The notes: generated by a model from the letters alone, not told the origin. Shown: positions 6,229 through 14,178, counted from the first letter of the stretch. The stretch is DNA of 20,218 nt from Chloroflexota bacterium (GCA_013154135.1 JAADDB010000041.1:1-20218); one strand, 5' to 3'. Translations and numbers: made by a program.

Positions 6229-7566
6229 ATGAGTTACCGAGCATGGTTCCGCTGTTTTCGGGGATGCGAGGGAGAATACTCGGTCTACGACGTCATCTAC
6301 CGCTGCCCCAAATGCGGGGGACTCCTGGAAGTGGCCCACGACGTGGACGCGCTGAAGAACCGCAGCGCGTCCGCGTGGATGCGCCTCATGGAGGACCGTG
6401 CGGGCACCACCCAGTGGCCGTACGGGTCCGGGGTCTGGCGCTACAAGGAATGGGTCCTCCCCGACATCGACGATGACAACATCGTGAGCATGTTCGAGGG
6501 GAACACGAACCTCTTCCAGGCCACCCGGCTGGGGGAACAGATCGGCGTCCCCGACTTGTGGGTCAAGCTCAGCGGCAACAGCCATACCGGCTCCTTCAAG
6601 GACCTGGGCATGACCGTCCTCGTCTCCGCGGTGCAGCAGATGCGCGCGATGGGCAAACCCATCCGCGCGGTGGCTGCTGCCTCCACCGGGGACACTTCCG
6701 CGGCCCTGGCCGCGTACGCTGCAGCCGCGGGCATCCCCGCCATCGTCATCCTGCCCCAGGGCAAAGTCAGCCTGGGCCAACTCATCCAACCCATCGCCCA
6801 TGGCGCCTTGGTCCTGGCCCTGGACACGGACTTTGACGGCTGTATGCGCGTGGTCCAGGAAATCACCCAGGACGAAACCATCTACCTGGCCAACTCCATG
6901 AACTCCCTGCGCATCGAAGGGCAGAAGACGGTGAGCATCGAGATCGTCCAGCAGTTTGACTGGGCTGTGCCCGATTGGATCATCATCCCCGTGGGGAACC
7001 TGGGAAACATCAGCGCACTGGGCAAAGGACTCCTGCTCCTCAAGGAACTGGGCATCATCAACAAACTGCCCCGGTTGGTCGCCGCGCAGGCCGAACGGGC
7101 CAATCCCCTGTACCAGAGTTACAAGACGGGCTTCAAGGAGAAAGTGGTGGTGAAGGCCCAACCTACCCTGGCCTCGGCCATACAAATCGGCAATCCCGTC
7201 TCCTATGATAAGGCCGTGCACACCTTGAAGGTCTTCAACGGCATTGTGGAGCAGGCCAGCGAGGACGAGTTAGCCAACGCGGCCGCGCTGGCCGACCGCA
7301 CAGGCATGTACACGTGCCCGCACACAGGGGTCGCGCTCGCGGTGCTGATGAAACTGGCCCAGCGCGGGGTCATTGCCAAGCACGACCGGGTGGTGGTCGT
7401 ATCCACTGCCCACGGACTCAAGTTCACCCAATTCAAGATGAAATACCACGAGAACACCTTGAAGGACGTGGTGGCCCGGTACGCCAATCCACCCATCTAC
7501 CTGCCGCCGGATCCCCAGGTGGTCCGGGACACCATTCTTCGGCGATTGGAGAAGCGTAGCGATTGA
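6229..7566 (+). CDS. thrC: threonine synthase
   Basis: PLP enzyme converting O-phosphohomoserine to threonine and phosphate. The 445 residues begin with a zinc-ribbon-like segment (Cys9, Cys13, Cys26, Cys29), seen in many threonine synthases of this type, followed by the fold type II PLP domain. NSHTGSFKD (117-125) carries the Schiff-base Lys124. I chose ATG 6229 because GAGGAA lies about 8 nt upstream; an in-frame TTG at 6187 has no ribosome site and adds non-homologous residues. The last codons and the TGA belong to a heptamer run (TAGCGAT, TGACGAT, GAACGAT at 7557-7577), so the C-terminus RSD comes from repeat sequence. No clear promoter is visible upstream. Confidence 0.94.
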   Translation: MSYRAWFRCFRGCEGEYSVYDVIYRCPKCGGLLEVAHDVDALKNRSASAWMRLMEDRAGTTQWPYGSGVWRYKEWVLPDIDDDNIVSMFEGNTNLFQATRLGEQIGVPDLWVKLSGNSHTGSFKDLGMTVLVSAVQQMRAMGKPIRAVAAASTGDTSAALAAYAAAAGIPAIVILPQGKVSLGQLIQPIAHGALVLALDTDFDGCMRVVQEITQDETIYLANSMNSLRIEGQKTVSIEIVQQFDWAVPDWIIIPVGNLGNISALGKGLLLLKELGIINKLPRLVAAQAERANPLYQSYKTGFKEKVVVKAQPTLASAIQIGNPVSYDKAVHTLKVFNGIVEQASEDELANAAALADRTGMYTCPHTGVALAVLMKLAQRGVIAKHDRVVVVSTAHGLKFTQFKMKYHENTLKDVVARYANPPIYLPPDPQVVRDTILRRLEKRSD

Positions 7567-7577
7567 CGATGAACGAT
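7557..7577 (+). repeat. three-unit heptamer run over the thrC stop codon
   Basis: TAGCGAT, TGACGAT and GAACGAT in unbroken 7-nt phase. The second unit supplies the thrC TGA stop (7564-7566). It uses the same unit as the composite repeats but lacks the spacer and second array. Confidence 0.7.
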
Positions 7578-7601
7578 AACAACCGGCATCGCCCCAACGT
7601 C

Positions 7602-7650
7602 CGTCGTTGGTCGGTCGTCGTTCGTCGGTCGTCGTTCGTCGTTCGTCTAC
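7602..7650 (-). repeat. heptamer array between thrC and apgM
   Basis: Six exact-phase units at 7602-7643 (CGTCGTT, GGTCGGT, CGTCGTT, CGTCGGT, CGTCGTT, CGTCGTT), then a degenerate CGTCTAC. The type matches the array in the zwf leader. It ends 20 nt before the apgM ribosome site (AAGGAGG, 7671-7677), so it is probably part of a thrC-apgM mRNA. The remaining 117-nt gap holds nothing else that I recognise. Confidence 0.82.
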
Positions 7651-7683
7651 TCAAGCCCGATACCCAAACGAAGGAGGCTATCT

Positions 7684-8898
7684 ATGGCCGATTTGACATT
7701 GATGAGCGAACTGGCTCGACCCAACGGGTCGAAGATGGTGTTGTTGGTCATGGACGGGCTGGGGGGACTCCCCCTCACCCCGGAGGGAAAGACGGAGTTG
7801 GAAACCGCCCACACTCCCCACATGGACCGTCTGGCCCGGGAGGGGAGCACCGGCCTGCACATCCCCATCGCCCCGGGCGTGACTCCCGGCAGTGGGCCGG
7901 CACACCTGGCCCTCTTCTCCTACAACCCCGTGCGCTACGAGGTGGGCCGGGGCGTGTTGGAAACCCTGGGCATCGGCTTTGACCTACAACCCCAGGATGT
8001 GGCCGCGCGGGGGAACTTCTGCACCATGGACGAGGAAGGGCGGATTATCGACCGCCGCGCGGGGCGCATCTCCACGGAGGAATGCATCCGTCTGACCCGT
8101 AAGCTGCAAGAGCGCACTCACCTGCCCGGGGTGGAGATCTTCGTCCTGCCCGTGAAAGAACACCGCTTCGCACTGGTCCTGCGGGGGGAAGGACTCTCCG
8201 ACAAACTCTCCGAGACCGACCCCCTGGTCACGGGCAAGCCCCCTCTCCCCGTGCGGCCGCTGGAGGACACGCCCGAAGCCCGACGCACCGCGGAGCTGGT
8301 CAACCAGTGGATCGCCCAGGCTCGGGAAGTGCTCAAGGATGAGCCCCGGGCCAACTGTCTGAACCTGCGGGGATGGGGCAAGGACCCCCAACTGCCCCAG
8401 TTCACCCAAATCTACCGGGTGAAGGCGGGAGCCATTGCCGTGTATCCCATGTACCGGGGCGTCGCGCGGCTCGTGGGCATGGAGCTCCTTTCCCATGGCA
8501 GTTCCATTGAGGAGGAGTTCGCCGCGCTGAAGGCCCACTGGGACGCGTACGACTTCTTCTTCCTCCACGTGAAGCCCACGGACAGTCGGGGAGAGGATGG
8601 GGACTTCCAGGCCAAAGTGCAGGTCATCGAGGAGGTGGACCGACACGTGGGCGAGCTCATGGAGCTGAAGCCCGATGTGCTCCTCATCACCGGGGACCAC
8701 GCGACGCCGGCCAAACTCCGCTCCCACTCCTGGCATCCCGTGCCCTTCCTCCTGTGGGCGGAAAACGCGATGCCGGACGGAGCTCAGGCCTTTGGGGAAC
8801 GGGAATGCGCCAAAGGGTACTACAGCGTCCTCCCCGCACCCCACCTGGTCCCCCTGATGATGGGGCATGCCGGGCGTCTGAGCCGGTTCGGCGCGTGA
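7684..8898 (+). CDS. apgM: cofactor-independent phosphoglycerate mutase, ApgM type
   Basis: Interconverts 3- and 2-phosphoglycerate without 2,3-bisphosphoglycerate, using two metal ions and a phosphoserine intermediate; glycolysis/gluconeogenesis. The 404 residues match the archaeal-type family of the alkaline phosphatase superfamily. Asp24 in VMDGLGG is a metal ligand, and Ser70 in TPGSGPAHL is the expected nucleophile. TDSRGEDGD (299-307) holds Asp300, but Glu304 sits where iPGM has a metal-binding His. Asp338-His339 in TGDHATP and His348 complete the site. ATG 7684 follows a perfect AAGGAGG by 6 nt. It lies with thrC upstream and glpX downstream on the same strand. Other superfamily phosphomutases are possible but less likely. 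Confidence 0.88.
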   Translation: MADLTLMSELARPNGSKMVLLVMDGLGGLPLTPEGKTELETAHTPHMDRLAREGSTGLHIPIAPGVTPGSGPAHLALFSYNPVRYEVGRGVLETLGIGFDLQPQDVAARGNFCTMDEEGRIIDRRAGRISTEECIRLTRKLQERTHLPGVEIFVLPVKEHRFALVLRGEGLSDKLSETDPLVTGKPPLPVRPLEDTPEARRTAELVNQWIAQAREVLKDEPRANCLNLRGWGKDPQLPQFTQIYRVKAGAIAVYPMYRGVARLVGMELLSHGSSIEEEFAALKAHWDAYDFFFLHVKPTDSRGEDGDFQAKVQVIEEVDRHVGELMELKPDVLLITGDHATPAKLRSHSWHPVPFLLWAENAMPDGAQAFGERECAKGYYSVLPAPHLVPLMMGHAGRLSRFGA

Positions 8899-8913
8899 GA
8901 TACGGGTCTCACT

Positions 8914-8939
8914 CCGCCGCTCCACGTCCGGCGCGGCGG
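8914..8939 (+). other. intercistronic hairpin upstream of glpX
   Basis: CCGCCGC (8914-8920) and GCGGCGG (8933-8939) form a 7-bp GC stem with a 12-nt loop in the 73-nt apgM-glpX gap. No T run follows, so it is not a standard terminator. A role in mRNA processing or stability is possible. The stem includes an in-frame GTG (8939) upstream of glpX, which argues against that codon as the start. Confidence 0.4.
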
Positions 8940-8971
8940 TGATGACAAAAACGGACAGCAAAGGAGGTGTC

Positions 8972-9976
8972 ATGTCATCACAAAGACCCCCCGATAGGAA
9001 TCTGGGCATGGATTTGGTGCGAGTCACCGAAGCCGCTGCCCTGGCCGCGGCCCGATGGGTGGGCCGCGGGGACAAGATCGCCGCAGATCAGGCCGCGGTG
9101 GATGCCATGCGTCTCATGCTTTCTACCGTGGACATGGACGGCATTGTGGTCATCGGGGAAGGGGAGAAGGACCAAGCGCCCATGCTGTACAACGGCGAAC
9201 GGGTGGGCACCGGTCGTCCCCCGAAAGTGGACATCGCGGTCGACCCCATTGACGGCACGCGGCTCACCGCGGAAGGACGTCCCGGCGCGTTGGCGGTGGT
9301 GGCCGCGTCCGAACGGGGTTCCATGTTCGACCCCAAACACCTGGTCTACATGCGCAAGATCGCGGTCGGCCCCGAGGCCAAAAACGTCATCGACATCACG
9401 GACACGGTGGAGAACAACTTGCAACGCATTGCCCGGGCCATGGGCAAACCCGTGACCGAACTGACGGTCATGGTGCTGGACCGGCCTCGGCACAAGGAGC
9501 TCATCGAGGAGATCCGTCGGGCGGGCGCGCGCATCCGCCTGATCATGGACGGCGACGTGGCCGCAGCCATCACCGCGGCCATGCCCGACACGGGCATCGA
9601 CGTGCTCATGGGCATCGGCGGCTCGCCCGAGGCTGTCGTGGCCGCGGCCGCGCTCAAATGCCTGGATGGCGGGTTCCAGGCCATGTTGTGGCCCCGCAAC
9701 GAGGAGGAAAAACGCCTGGCCGAAGCCCGGGGTCTGGACTTGAACCAGGTCCTCACCATCGACGACCTGGTCAAATCGGACAACGTGTTCTTCGCGCTCA
9801 CGGGCATCACCACCGGCGAACTGGTCGCGGGGGTGAAGTACACCCGCCAGGGAGCCATTACCGAATCCTTGCAAATGCGCTCCAAATCCGGTACCATCCG
9901 GCGCATCCGGGCCCTGCACCGGTGGGATAAGTTGATGCGCATCAGTCATGTACCCTACAGGGAGGTAACCACATAG
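8972..9976 (+). CDS. glpX: class II fructose-1,6-bisphosphatase
   Basis: Dephosphorylates fructose-1,6-bisphosphate (and in some bacteria sedoheptulose-1,7-bisphosphate) in gluconeogenesis or sugar-phosphate cycling; metal-dependent and cytoplasmic. The 334-residue length is typical. Signatures: GEGEKD (62-67) and DPIDGT (91-96), which bind metal and phosphate in the Li-sensitive phosphatase fold. ATG 8972 is chosen because AAAGGAGGTG (8960-8969) lies directly upstream; an in-frame GTG at 8939 would add 11 residues that include the ribosome site. Together with apgM it suggests an operon for lower glycolysis/gluconeogenesis. Confidence 0.94.
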   Translation: MSSQRPPDRNLGMDLVRVTEAAALAAARWVGRGDKIAADQAAVDAMRLMLSTVDMDGIVVIGEGEKDQAPMLYNGERVGTGRPPKVDIAVDPIDGTRLTAEGRPGALAVVAASERGSMFDPKHLVYMRKIAVGPEAKNVIDITDTVENNLQRIARAMGKPVTELTVMVLDRPRHKELIEEIRRAGARIRLIMDGDVAAAITAAMPDTGIDVLMGIGGSPEAVVAAAALKCLDGGFQAMLWPRNEEEKRLAEARGLDLNQVLTIDDLVKSDNVFFALTGITTGELVAGVKYTRQGAITESLQMRSKSGTIRRIRALHRWDKLMRISHVPYREVTT

Positions 9977-9982
9977 CGGTTT

Positions 9983-10621
9983 ATGGACGTGACAGATATC
10001 CTGCGTGAGTTGAGTGACGCCGCGGCGGAGTTGGTCCGCCGCGGCCTTGTGTTGGCCAGTGGTGGTAATGTGAGCTTTCGTCAGGGGGATGTGGTGTACA
10101 TCTCCCCCACCGGATCCCGCTTGAACGCGCTCAGCCCGGAACTCTTCGCCCAGGTGGCCTTCCCCACAGGGGAATCGCTGAACGCGTTCAAGCCCTCATC
10201 CGAATTGCCCATGCACTTGGCGGCCTATCAGGTCCGGGAGGAAGCCCGGGTGATCATCCACTGTCACCCGCCCCACCTTATCGCACTCTCCGCGCTGGGG
10301 TGGGAACTGCCCCCGATGACCGCGGATTTCTTCCTCTACCTGAACGCGGAACGGCTCCCCGTTGTGCCCTACATCACGCCGGGCACCGAGGAGCTGGCCC
10401 ACGCGGTGGCGGAGAAGTTGGGGGAAGCCCCGGCCGTGATCTTGGGCAACCACGGCATCCTGGTCACCGGACCCAACGTGGATAAGGCCCTGACCCGGGT
10501 TCTCCTCGCGGAGGAAATGGCGTACATCTACCTGACGGCCCGGCAGTTCGGTGAACCGCGCGTGCTCACCGCGGCGGATTGGCACGCGTTGAAAGCCTCT
10601 CGTTACAGGCAGACTTCATGA
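9983..10621 (+). CDS. class II aldolase/adducin family protein
   Basis: Zinc-dependent family that includes L-fuculose-phosphate aldolase, ribulose-5-phosphate 4-epimerase and methylthioribulose-1-phosphate dehydratase. The 212 residues are a complete single domain. The active-site residues are present: Glu74 in PSSELPMH, zinc ligands His93 and His95 in IIHCHPPH, and His157 in GNHGILVTG. The substrate cannot be fixed from sequence; an aldolase acting on a sugar phosphate is the simplest reading beside glpX. The start is ATG 9983, 6 nt after the glpX stop. The only good ribosome site, GGAGGT (9961-9966), lies 16 nt away inside glpX, so initiation may depend on coupling. The TGA overlaps the menG ATG (ATGA). 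Confidence 0.82.
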   Translation: MDVTDILRELSDAAAELVRRGLVLASGGNVSFRQGDVVYISPTGSRLNALSPELFAQVAFPTGESLNAFKPSSELPMHLAAYQVREEARVIIHCHPPHLIALSALGWELPPMTADFFLYLNAERLPVVPYITPGTEELAHAVAEKLGEAPAVILGNHGILVTGPNVDKALTRVLLAEEMAYIYLTARQFGEPRVLTAADWHALKASRYRQTS

Positions 10622-11334
10622 GCACCACATATTTACCCCTCCCCGAGGAGAAACCCAAATACGTCCAGCGCATGTTCGCGCGCATCAGCGCGCGCTATGA
10701 CCTGATGAACCGACTCATGACCGGGGGGCTGGACCGGCGATGGCGGCGGCTGGTGGTGGAGTTGTGTGAACTGCCCCCGGGCGGTACCCTCCTGGATGTG
10801 GCCACAGGGACGGGGGATATCGCGTACGAGGCCTTGCGCGCTCATCCCCACGCGCGCGCGGTGGGGGTGGACCTGACGTGGGAGATGATGGCCGTGGGCA
10901 GGCGCAAGGATCCCCGCGGCACGCTGCCCTTCATCCAGGGCGACGCCCTGGCCTTGCCCTTCGCGGATAACAGTTTTGACGCGGCGTGCAGCGGCTTCAT
11001 GATGCGCAATGTGGCGGACATCGCCCAGGCGTTCGCGGAGCAACGACGGGTCGTCCGGCCCGGCGGTCGGGTGGTGTGTTTGGAGATCTCCCAGCCCCCT
11101 CCCTCCCTCTGGCGGCCTGTGTTCCACTTCTACTTCTTCCACGTGGTCCCTCTCATCGGCGGGGTGGTGGGAAGAGCTCGTGACGCGTACACCTATCTTC
11201 CCCATTCCACCCTTCCTTTTCCGGATGCGGATACGTTGGCGGATATAATGCGACAAGTTGGGCTAAAGGATGTATACTATAGGCGACTCTTGTTCGGCAG
11301 CGTTGCCATCCACGTAGGCCGGGTTGCTGATTGA
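10618..11334 (+). CDS. menG: demethylmenaquinone methyltransferase (MenG/UbiE)
   Basis: SAM-dependent C-methyltransferase for the last step of menaquinone (or ubiquinone) synthesis. At 238 residues it has family length. YDLMNRLMTGGLDRRWRR (27-44) is the diagnostic N-terminal signature and LDVATGTGD (59-67) is SAM motif I; FMMRNV later replaces the usual FGLRNV. I chose ATG 10618, which overlaps the preceding TGA as ATGA and leaves the signature at the normal distance; an upstream in-frame start at 10579 would add 13 unrelated residues. The product supports a membrane quinone, probably menaquinone in this lineage. No other quinone gene is in the window. Confidence 0.9.
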   Translation: MSTTYLPLPEEKPKYVQRMFARISARYDLMNRLMTGGLDRRWRRLVVELCELPPGGTLLDVATGTGDIAYEALRAHPHARAVGVDLTWEMMAVGRRKDPRGTLPFIQGDALALPFADNSFDAACSGFMMRNVADIAQAFAEQRRVVRPGGRVVCLEISQPPPSLWRPVFHFYFFHVVPLIGGVVGRARDAYTYLPHSTLPFPDADTLADIMRQVGLKDVYYRRLLFGSVAIHVGRVAD

Positions 11335-11360
11335 CGGACAAGAGAACGGCCTTGGGTGGT

Positions 11361-11387
11361 GTGCGGGCGGAATCCGCGTGCCCGCAC
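11361..11387 (+). other. inverted repeat upstream of radA
   Basis: GTGCGGGC (11361-11368) and GCCCGCAC (11380-11387) form an 8-bp perfect stem with an 11-nt loop in the menG-radA gap. No T run follows. It may separate the metabolic genes from the DNA-repair genes as an attenuator or processing site, or it may be a palindromic operator. No radA promoter with both hexamers is visible, though TATAAT- and TATACT-like boxes lie in the 3' end of menG (11244-11249 and about 11272-11277). Confidence 0.4.
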
Positions 11388-11427
11388 TCGGGGTGACCGC
11401 CCAGCGCGGAATGGTGGAGAGGGAGGT

Positions 11428-12807
11428 ATGGCAAAGCAACGAGTACAATACGTGTGCACCCATTGCGGTGCCACTTATCCCAAGTGGATGGGCCGATGTC
11501 CCTCCTGTGGGGAGTGGAACACGTTGGTGGAACAACGGGTCTCCTCCCGGGATCCCCGACGGGAAGGGAGGACGAGTATGCCGCTGGTGGAGACCACCCC
11601 CCCGCGCGCGTTGCCCGAGATTGAGACGGAGGGGTTCCAGCGGTTGCCCGTGTCCATGGGGGAGTTGCGTCGCGTCCTGGGCGGGGGCATTGTCCCGGGC
11701 ATGGGGGTGCTGGTGGGTGGAGAGCCCGGCATCGGCAAGTCGACCCTGCTCCTCCAGCTGGCCGCGGAGCTGGCAAACCGGGTCGGGCCCACGTTGTACG
11801 TGACGGGCGAGGAGAGCGCACAGCAGGTGAAGTTGCGCGCGCAACGGCTGGGCATCACCGCGCCCCAACTCTACATCCTGGCCGAAATCCACCTGGAGAC
11901 CATCCTCCAGCACATTGAGACCATGGACCCCACGCTAGTGGTGGTGGATTCCATCCAGGCCATCTACTCCGATGCCCTGCCCGCGGCCGCGGGCAACGTG
12001 AGTCAGGTGCGGGAGTGCGCGGCCCGGCTCCTCCGCCTGACCAAGGCCCATCACATTCCCCTTTTCCTGGTGGGCCATGTGACCAAGGAGGGGACGATCG
12101 CCGGCCCCCGCGTTCTGGAACACATGGTGGATACGGTCCTCTACTTTGAGGGAGAACGGTTCCACTCCTACCGGGTGCTGCGGGCGGTGAAGAACCGCTT
12201 CGGGTCCACCAATGAGGTGGGCATCTTTGAGATGGGGGAAAAGGGGTTGCAGGAGGTGCCGAACCCCTCGGCCGCGTTCTTGGCCGAACGGTTGCCCAAC
12301 GCGGCGGGCTCGGCCATCGCGGTGACCATGGAGGGGACGCGGCCTTTGCTCATCGAAGTGCAGGCCCTCACGTCCACCACATCCTTCAGCCAGCCGCGGC
12401 GCACGGCCAATGGGGTGGAATTCAACCGGTTGCTCTTGCTGACCGCGGTGTTGACCAAACGGGTGGGCTTGCGGTTGAGCGATCAGGATGTGTTCGTCAA
12501 TGTGGTGGGAGGACTGCGCGTGGATGAGCCCGCGGCGGATTTGGCTGTGGCCACGGCCATTGCCTCGAGCGTGCGCAATGTGCCCGTGCCCGCGGATGTG
12601 GTACTCATCGGCGAGGTGGGGCTGAGTGGGGAGCTGCGCAGCGTGGCCCATTTGCCGCGGCGGCTCCAGGAGGCGGCCAATTTGGGCTTCTCCCGCGCGG
12701 TGGTCCCACGGACAGGGGCTTCCAAGCTCAAGGAAGATGGCTCGACCCTGCGCCTGGTCAAAGCCCGTACCCTGTCCGAGGCGTTGGAAGCGGTGTTGGA
12801 TTCTTGA
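11428..12807 (+). CDS. radA: DNA repair protein RadA (Sms)
   Basis: ATP-dependent branch-migration helicase that processes recombination intermediates. The 459-residue protein has the full domain order: N-terminal zinc finger (Cys10, Cys13, Cys24, Cys27), RecA-like ATPase with Walker A GGEPGIGKS (97-105) and Walker B VVVDS (171-175), the RadA-specific KNRFG motif (255-259), and a C-terminal Lon-like domain (about 290-459), which is not expected to be a protease. I chose ATG 11428, which has GAGAGGGAGG immediately upstream; a longer frame from 11356 would add 24 residues ahead of the zinc finger, in a region that contains the inverted repeat. It is followed 21 nt later by an unrecognised gene and then a base-excision glycosylase. 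Confidence 0.96.
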   Translation: MAKQRVQYVCTHCGATYPKWMGRCPSCGEWNTLVEQRVSSRDPRREGRTSMPLVETTPPRALPEIETEGFQRLPVSMGELRRVLGGGIVPGMGVLVGGEPGIGKSTLLLQLAAELANRVGPTLYVTGEESAQQVKLRAQRLGITAPQLYILAEIHLETILQHIETMDPTLVVVDSIQAIYSDALPAAAGNVSQVRECAARLLRLTKAHHIPLFLVGHVTKEGTIAGPRVLEHMVDTVLYFEGERFHSYRVLRAVKNRFGSTNEVGIFEMGEKGLQEVPNPSAAFLAERLPNAAGSAIAVTMEGTRPLLIEVQALTSTTSFSQPRRTANGVEFNRLLLLTAVLTKRVGLRLSDQDVFVNVVGGLRVDEPAADLAVATAIASSVRNVPVPADVVLIGEVGLSGELRSVAHLPRRLQEAANLGFSRAVVPRTGASKLKEDGSTLRLVKARTLSEALEAVLDS

Positions 12808-12828
12808 ATCTGTGGAGGAGGTGCACGG

Positions 12829-13428
12829 ATGACACGCGATCGATATCGGGAGCTGATAACCACGCTCCTTACAGTGGAAAAGATGGTGGAGGAGTTGGAG
12901 GATTACATTGTCCGCGACGAGCTCTTTCGTCAACTCATCGTTCACACGCCCTGGGGCGATGAGCTGCCCAAACTCTCCCTGGGTGGGCTTGTGGAACGCT
13001 TGAACTTCCTGGAAAAGCACTTGGACGAGCTCCCTCCGGAGGAGCGGGAGAGGGTCCGCAAGGCCCGGGACGCGTATGAGCGGTTTGTGCGCCAGTATCG
13101 GGACCTGGTGGCCCAACGCTTCCGACGGGAGTTCAAGAGCTATCTCCATTCCTGGAAGTGGTACCTGGACGAGCTCCGGGAGAACCCGGATAAGGCCGCG
13201 GATTACCCGGCCGAGGTCCACAACCGGGTGAGACTGACCACGCTCCTGGACGAGATGGAGCGTTTACACCTCCCCCTGGATCCCGAGCAGGTCCAACTGT
13301 TGGAGCAATTGGACGCGTGGCTCCGCGCACACTGGGAACCGGGCGACTTTGTGTGGGTCGGTCACGACCCGGAGGACTACGATCCCCAAAAGTACTGGTA
13401 CCTCTACGGCCGTCCTCGGGTGGAGTGA
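12829..13428 (+). CDS. hypothetical charged helical protein
   Basis: I do not recognise this 199-residue protein. It is soluble-looking, with no signal peptide or membrane segment, and very rich in Glu, Arg, Leu and aromatic residues. About 55-110 and 150-180 have heptad-like Leu spacing and could form long helices or coiled coils. Near the C-terminus it carries HWEPGDFVWVGHDPEDYDPQ and two YW/WY pairs. ATG 12829 has a strong GGAGGAGGTG (12814-12823). It lies 21 nt after radA, so co-expression is likely, and a DNA-linked or structural role is a guess from context only. Codon use and GC content match the neighbours. Confidence 0.8.
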   Translation: MTRDRYRELITTLLTVEKMVEELEDYIVRDELFRQLIVHTPWGDELPKLSLGGLVERLNFLEKHLDELPPEERERVRKARDAYERFVRQYRDLVAQRFRREFKSYLHSWKWYLDELRENPDKAADYPAEVHNRVRLTTLLDEMERLHLPLDPEQVQLLEQLDAWLRAHWEPGDFVWVGHDPEDYDPQKYWYLYGRPRVE

Positions 13429-13440
13429 ATGAAGGGAAAC

Positions 13441-13481
13441 GATGAAGACGAGGTTGGCGGTCAGCTGACCTCGTCTTCATC
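13441..13481 (+). other. 14-bp perfect hairpin between the hypothetical gene and the glycosylase
   Basis: GATGAAGACGAGGT (13441-13454) and ACCTCGTCTTCATC (13468-13481) pair perfectly around a 13-nt loop. The inner GGTCAGCTGACC (13459-13470, counting into the arm) is itself a 12-nt palindrome. No T run follows, so it is not a standard intrinsic terminator. It could be an attenuator, an RNase III-type processing site or a protein-binding site. Confidence 0.6.
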
Positions 13482-13542
13482 GTTGAGCGCCCACCACCAC
13501 AAACTCTTTCTGCCACTGCCCACAATAAGGAGGGTCGAGTCC

Positions 13543-14151
13543 ATGAACACACGCGCGTGGACGCCGATACCCCGCTCTTTCTACGATCGTCCCACCGTCC
13601 AAGTGGCCCAGGAGTTGCTGGGCCATTACCTTGTGCGGGAGTATGAGGGCCAGCTTTTGGTGGGGCGTATCGTGGAGACGGAGGCATACGTTGGTCTTGA
13701 TGACAAGGCCTCCCACGCGTCAGTGGGCCGAACAGCACGGAACGCGGTGATGTTCGGCCCACCCGGGTACGCGTACGTGTACCTGATTTACGGGGTACAC
13801 CACTGCCTGAACGTGGTCACCGAACGTCCCGGATACCCGGCCGCGGTGCTCATCCGGGCGCTGGAGCCGGTGGAAGGTGTGGAGGTGATGCGCCGGTTGC
13901 GCGGGGGGCGTGCGGACAGGGAGTTGACGAACGGACCGGGGAAGCTGTGTCAGGCGTTGGCCATTGATTTGCGCTTCAACGGACACGATCTGTGCCTGGG
14001 CCGGGAGTTGTGGGTGGCCCAGGGCGAGAGCGTCCCCCCGGAGGAGATTGTCCGCGGCCCGCGTGTCGGGGTCCGCGGGGACGAACGGGCCCTGACCGTA
14101 CCCTGGCGATTCGCGATCCGCGGCAATCCATACGTCTCACGCGGTCGGTAA
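13543..14151 (+). CDS. 3-methyladenine DNA glycosylase (AAG/MPG family)
   Basis: Removes alkylated purines such as 3-methyladenine to start base-excision repair. The 202 residues match the AAG family. ETEAY (45-49) contains the water-activating Glu, DDKASHA (53-59) and YVYLIYGVHHCLNVVT (78-93) form the nucleotide-flipping pocket, and LTNGPGKL (128-135) follows. I chose ATG 13543, with AAGGAGG 8 nt upstream. A frame open from ATG 13429 would run through the 14-bp hairpin and add 38 low-complexity residues (a Ser run and HHH) with no homology. Probably co-transcribed with radA. The next repeat copy begins within 30 nt of the stop. Confidence 0.93.
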   Translation: MNTRAWTPIPRSFYDRPTVQVAQELLGHYLVREYEGQLLVGRIVETEAYVGLDDKASHASVGRTARNAVMFGPPGYAYVYLIYGVHHCLNVVTERPGYPAAVLIRALEPVEGVEVMRRLRGGRADRELTNGPGKLCQALAIDLRFNGHDLCLGRELWVAQGESVPPEEIVRGPRVGVRGDERALTVPWRFAIRGNPYVSRGR

Positions 14152-14178
14152 GGCGGCGAGTGAGGAGGGATGAATGAT

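Noticed and set aside
10579..10617. An upstream start for menG.
   Set aside because: It would overlap the aldolase-family gene by more than 40 nt and add residues outside the family; ATG 10618 forms a normal ATGA overlap.
11935..13221. A 428-codon minus-strand open frame opposite radA and the hypothetical gene.
   Set aside because: It is antisense to RadA, whose domains are intact, and the product has no family character.
13429..13542. An N-terminal extension of the DNA glycosylase from ATG 13429.
   Set aside because: It would run through the 14-bp hairpin, lacks a ribosome site and adds unrelated low-complexity residues; ATG 13543 has AAGGAGG.
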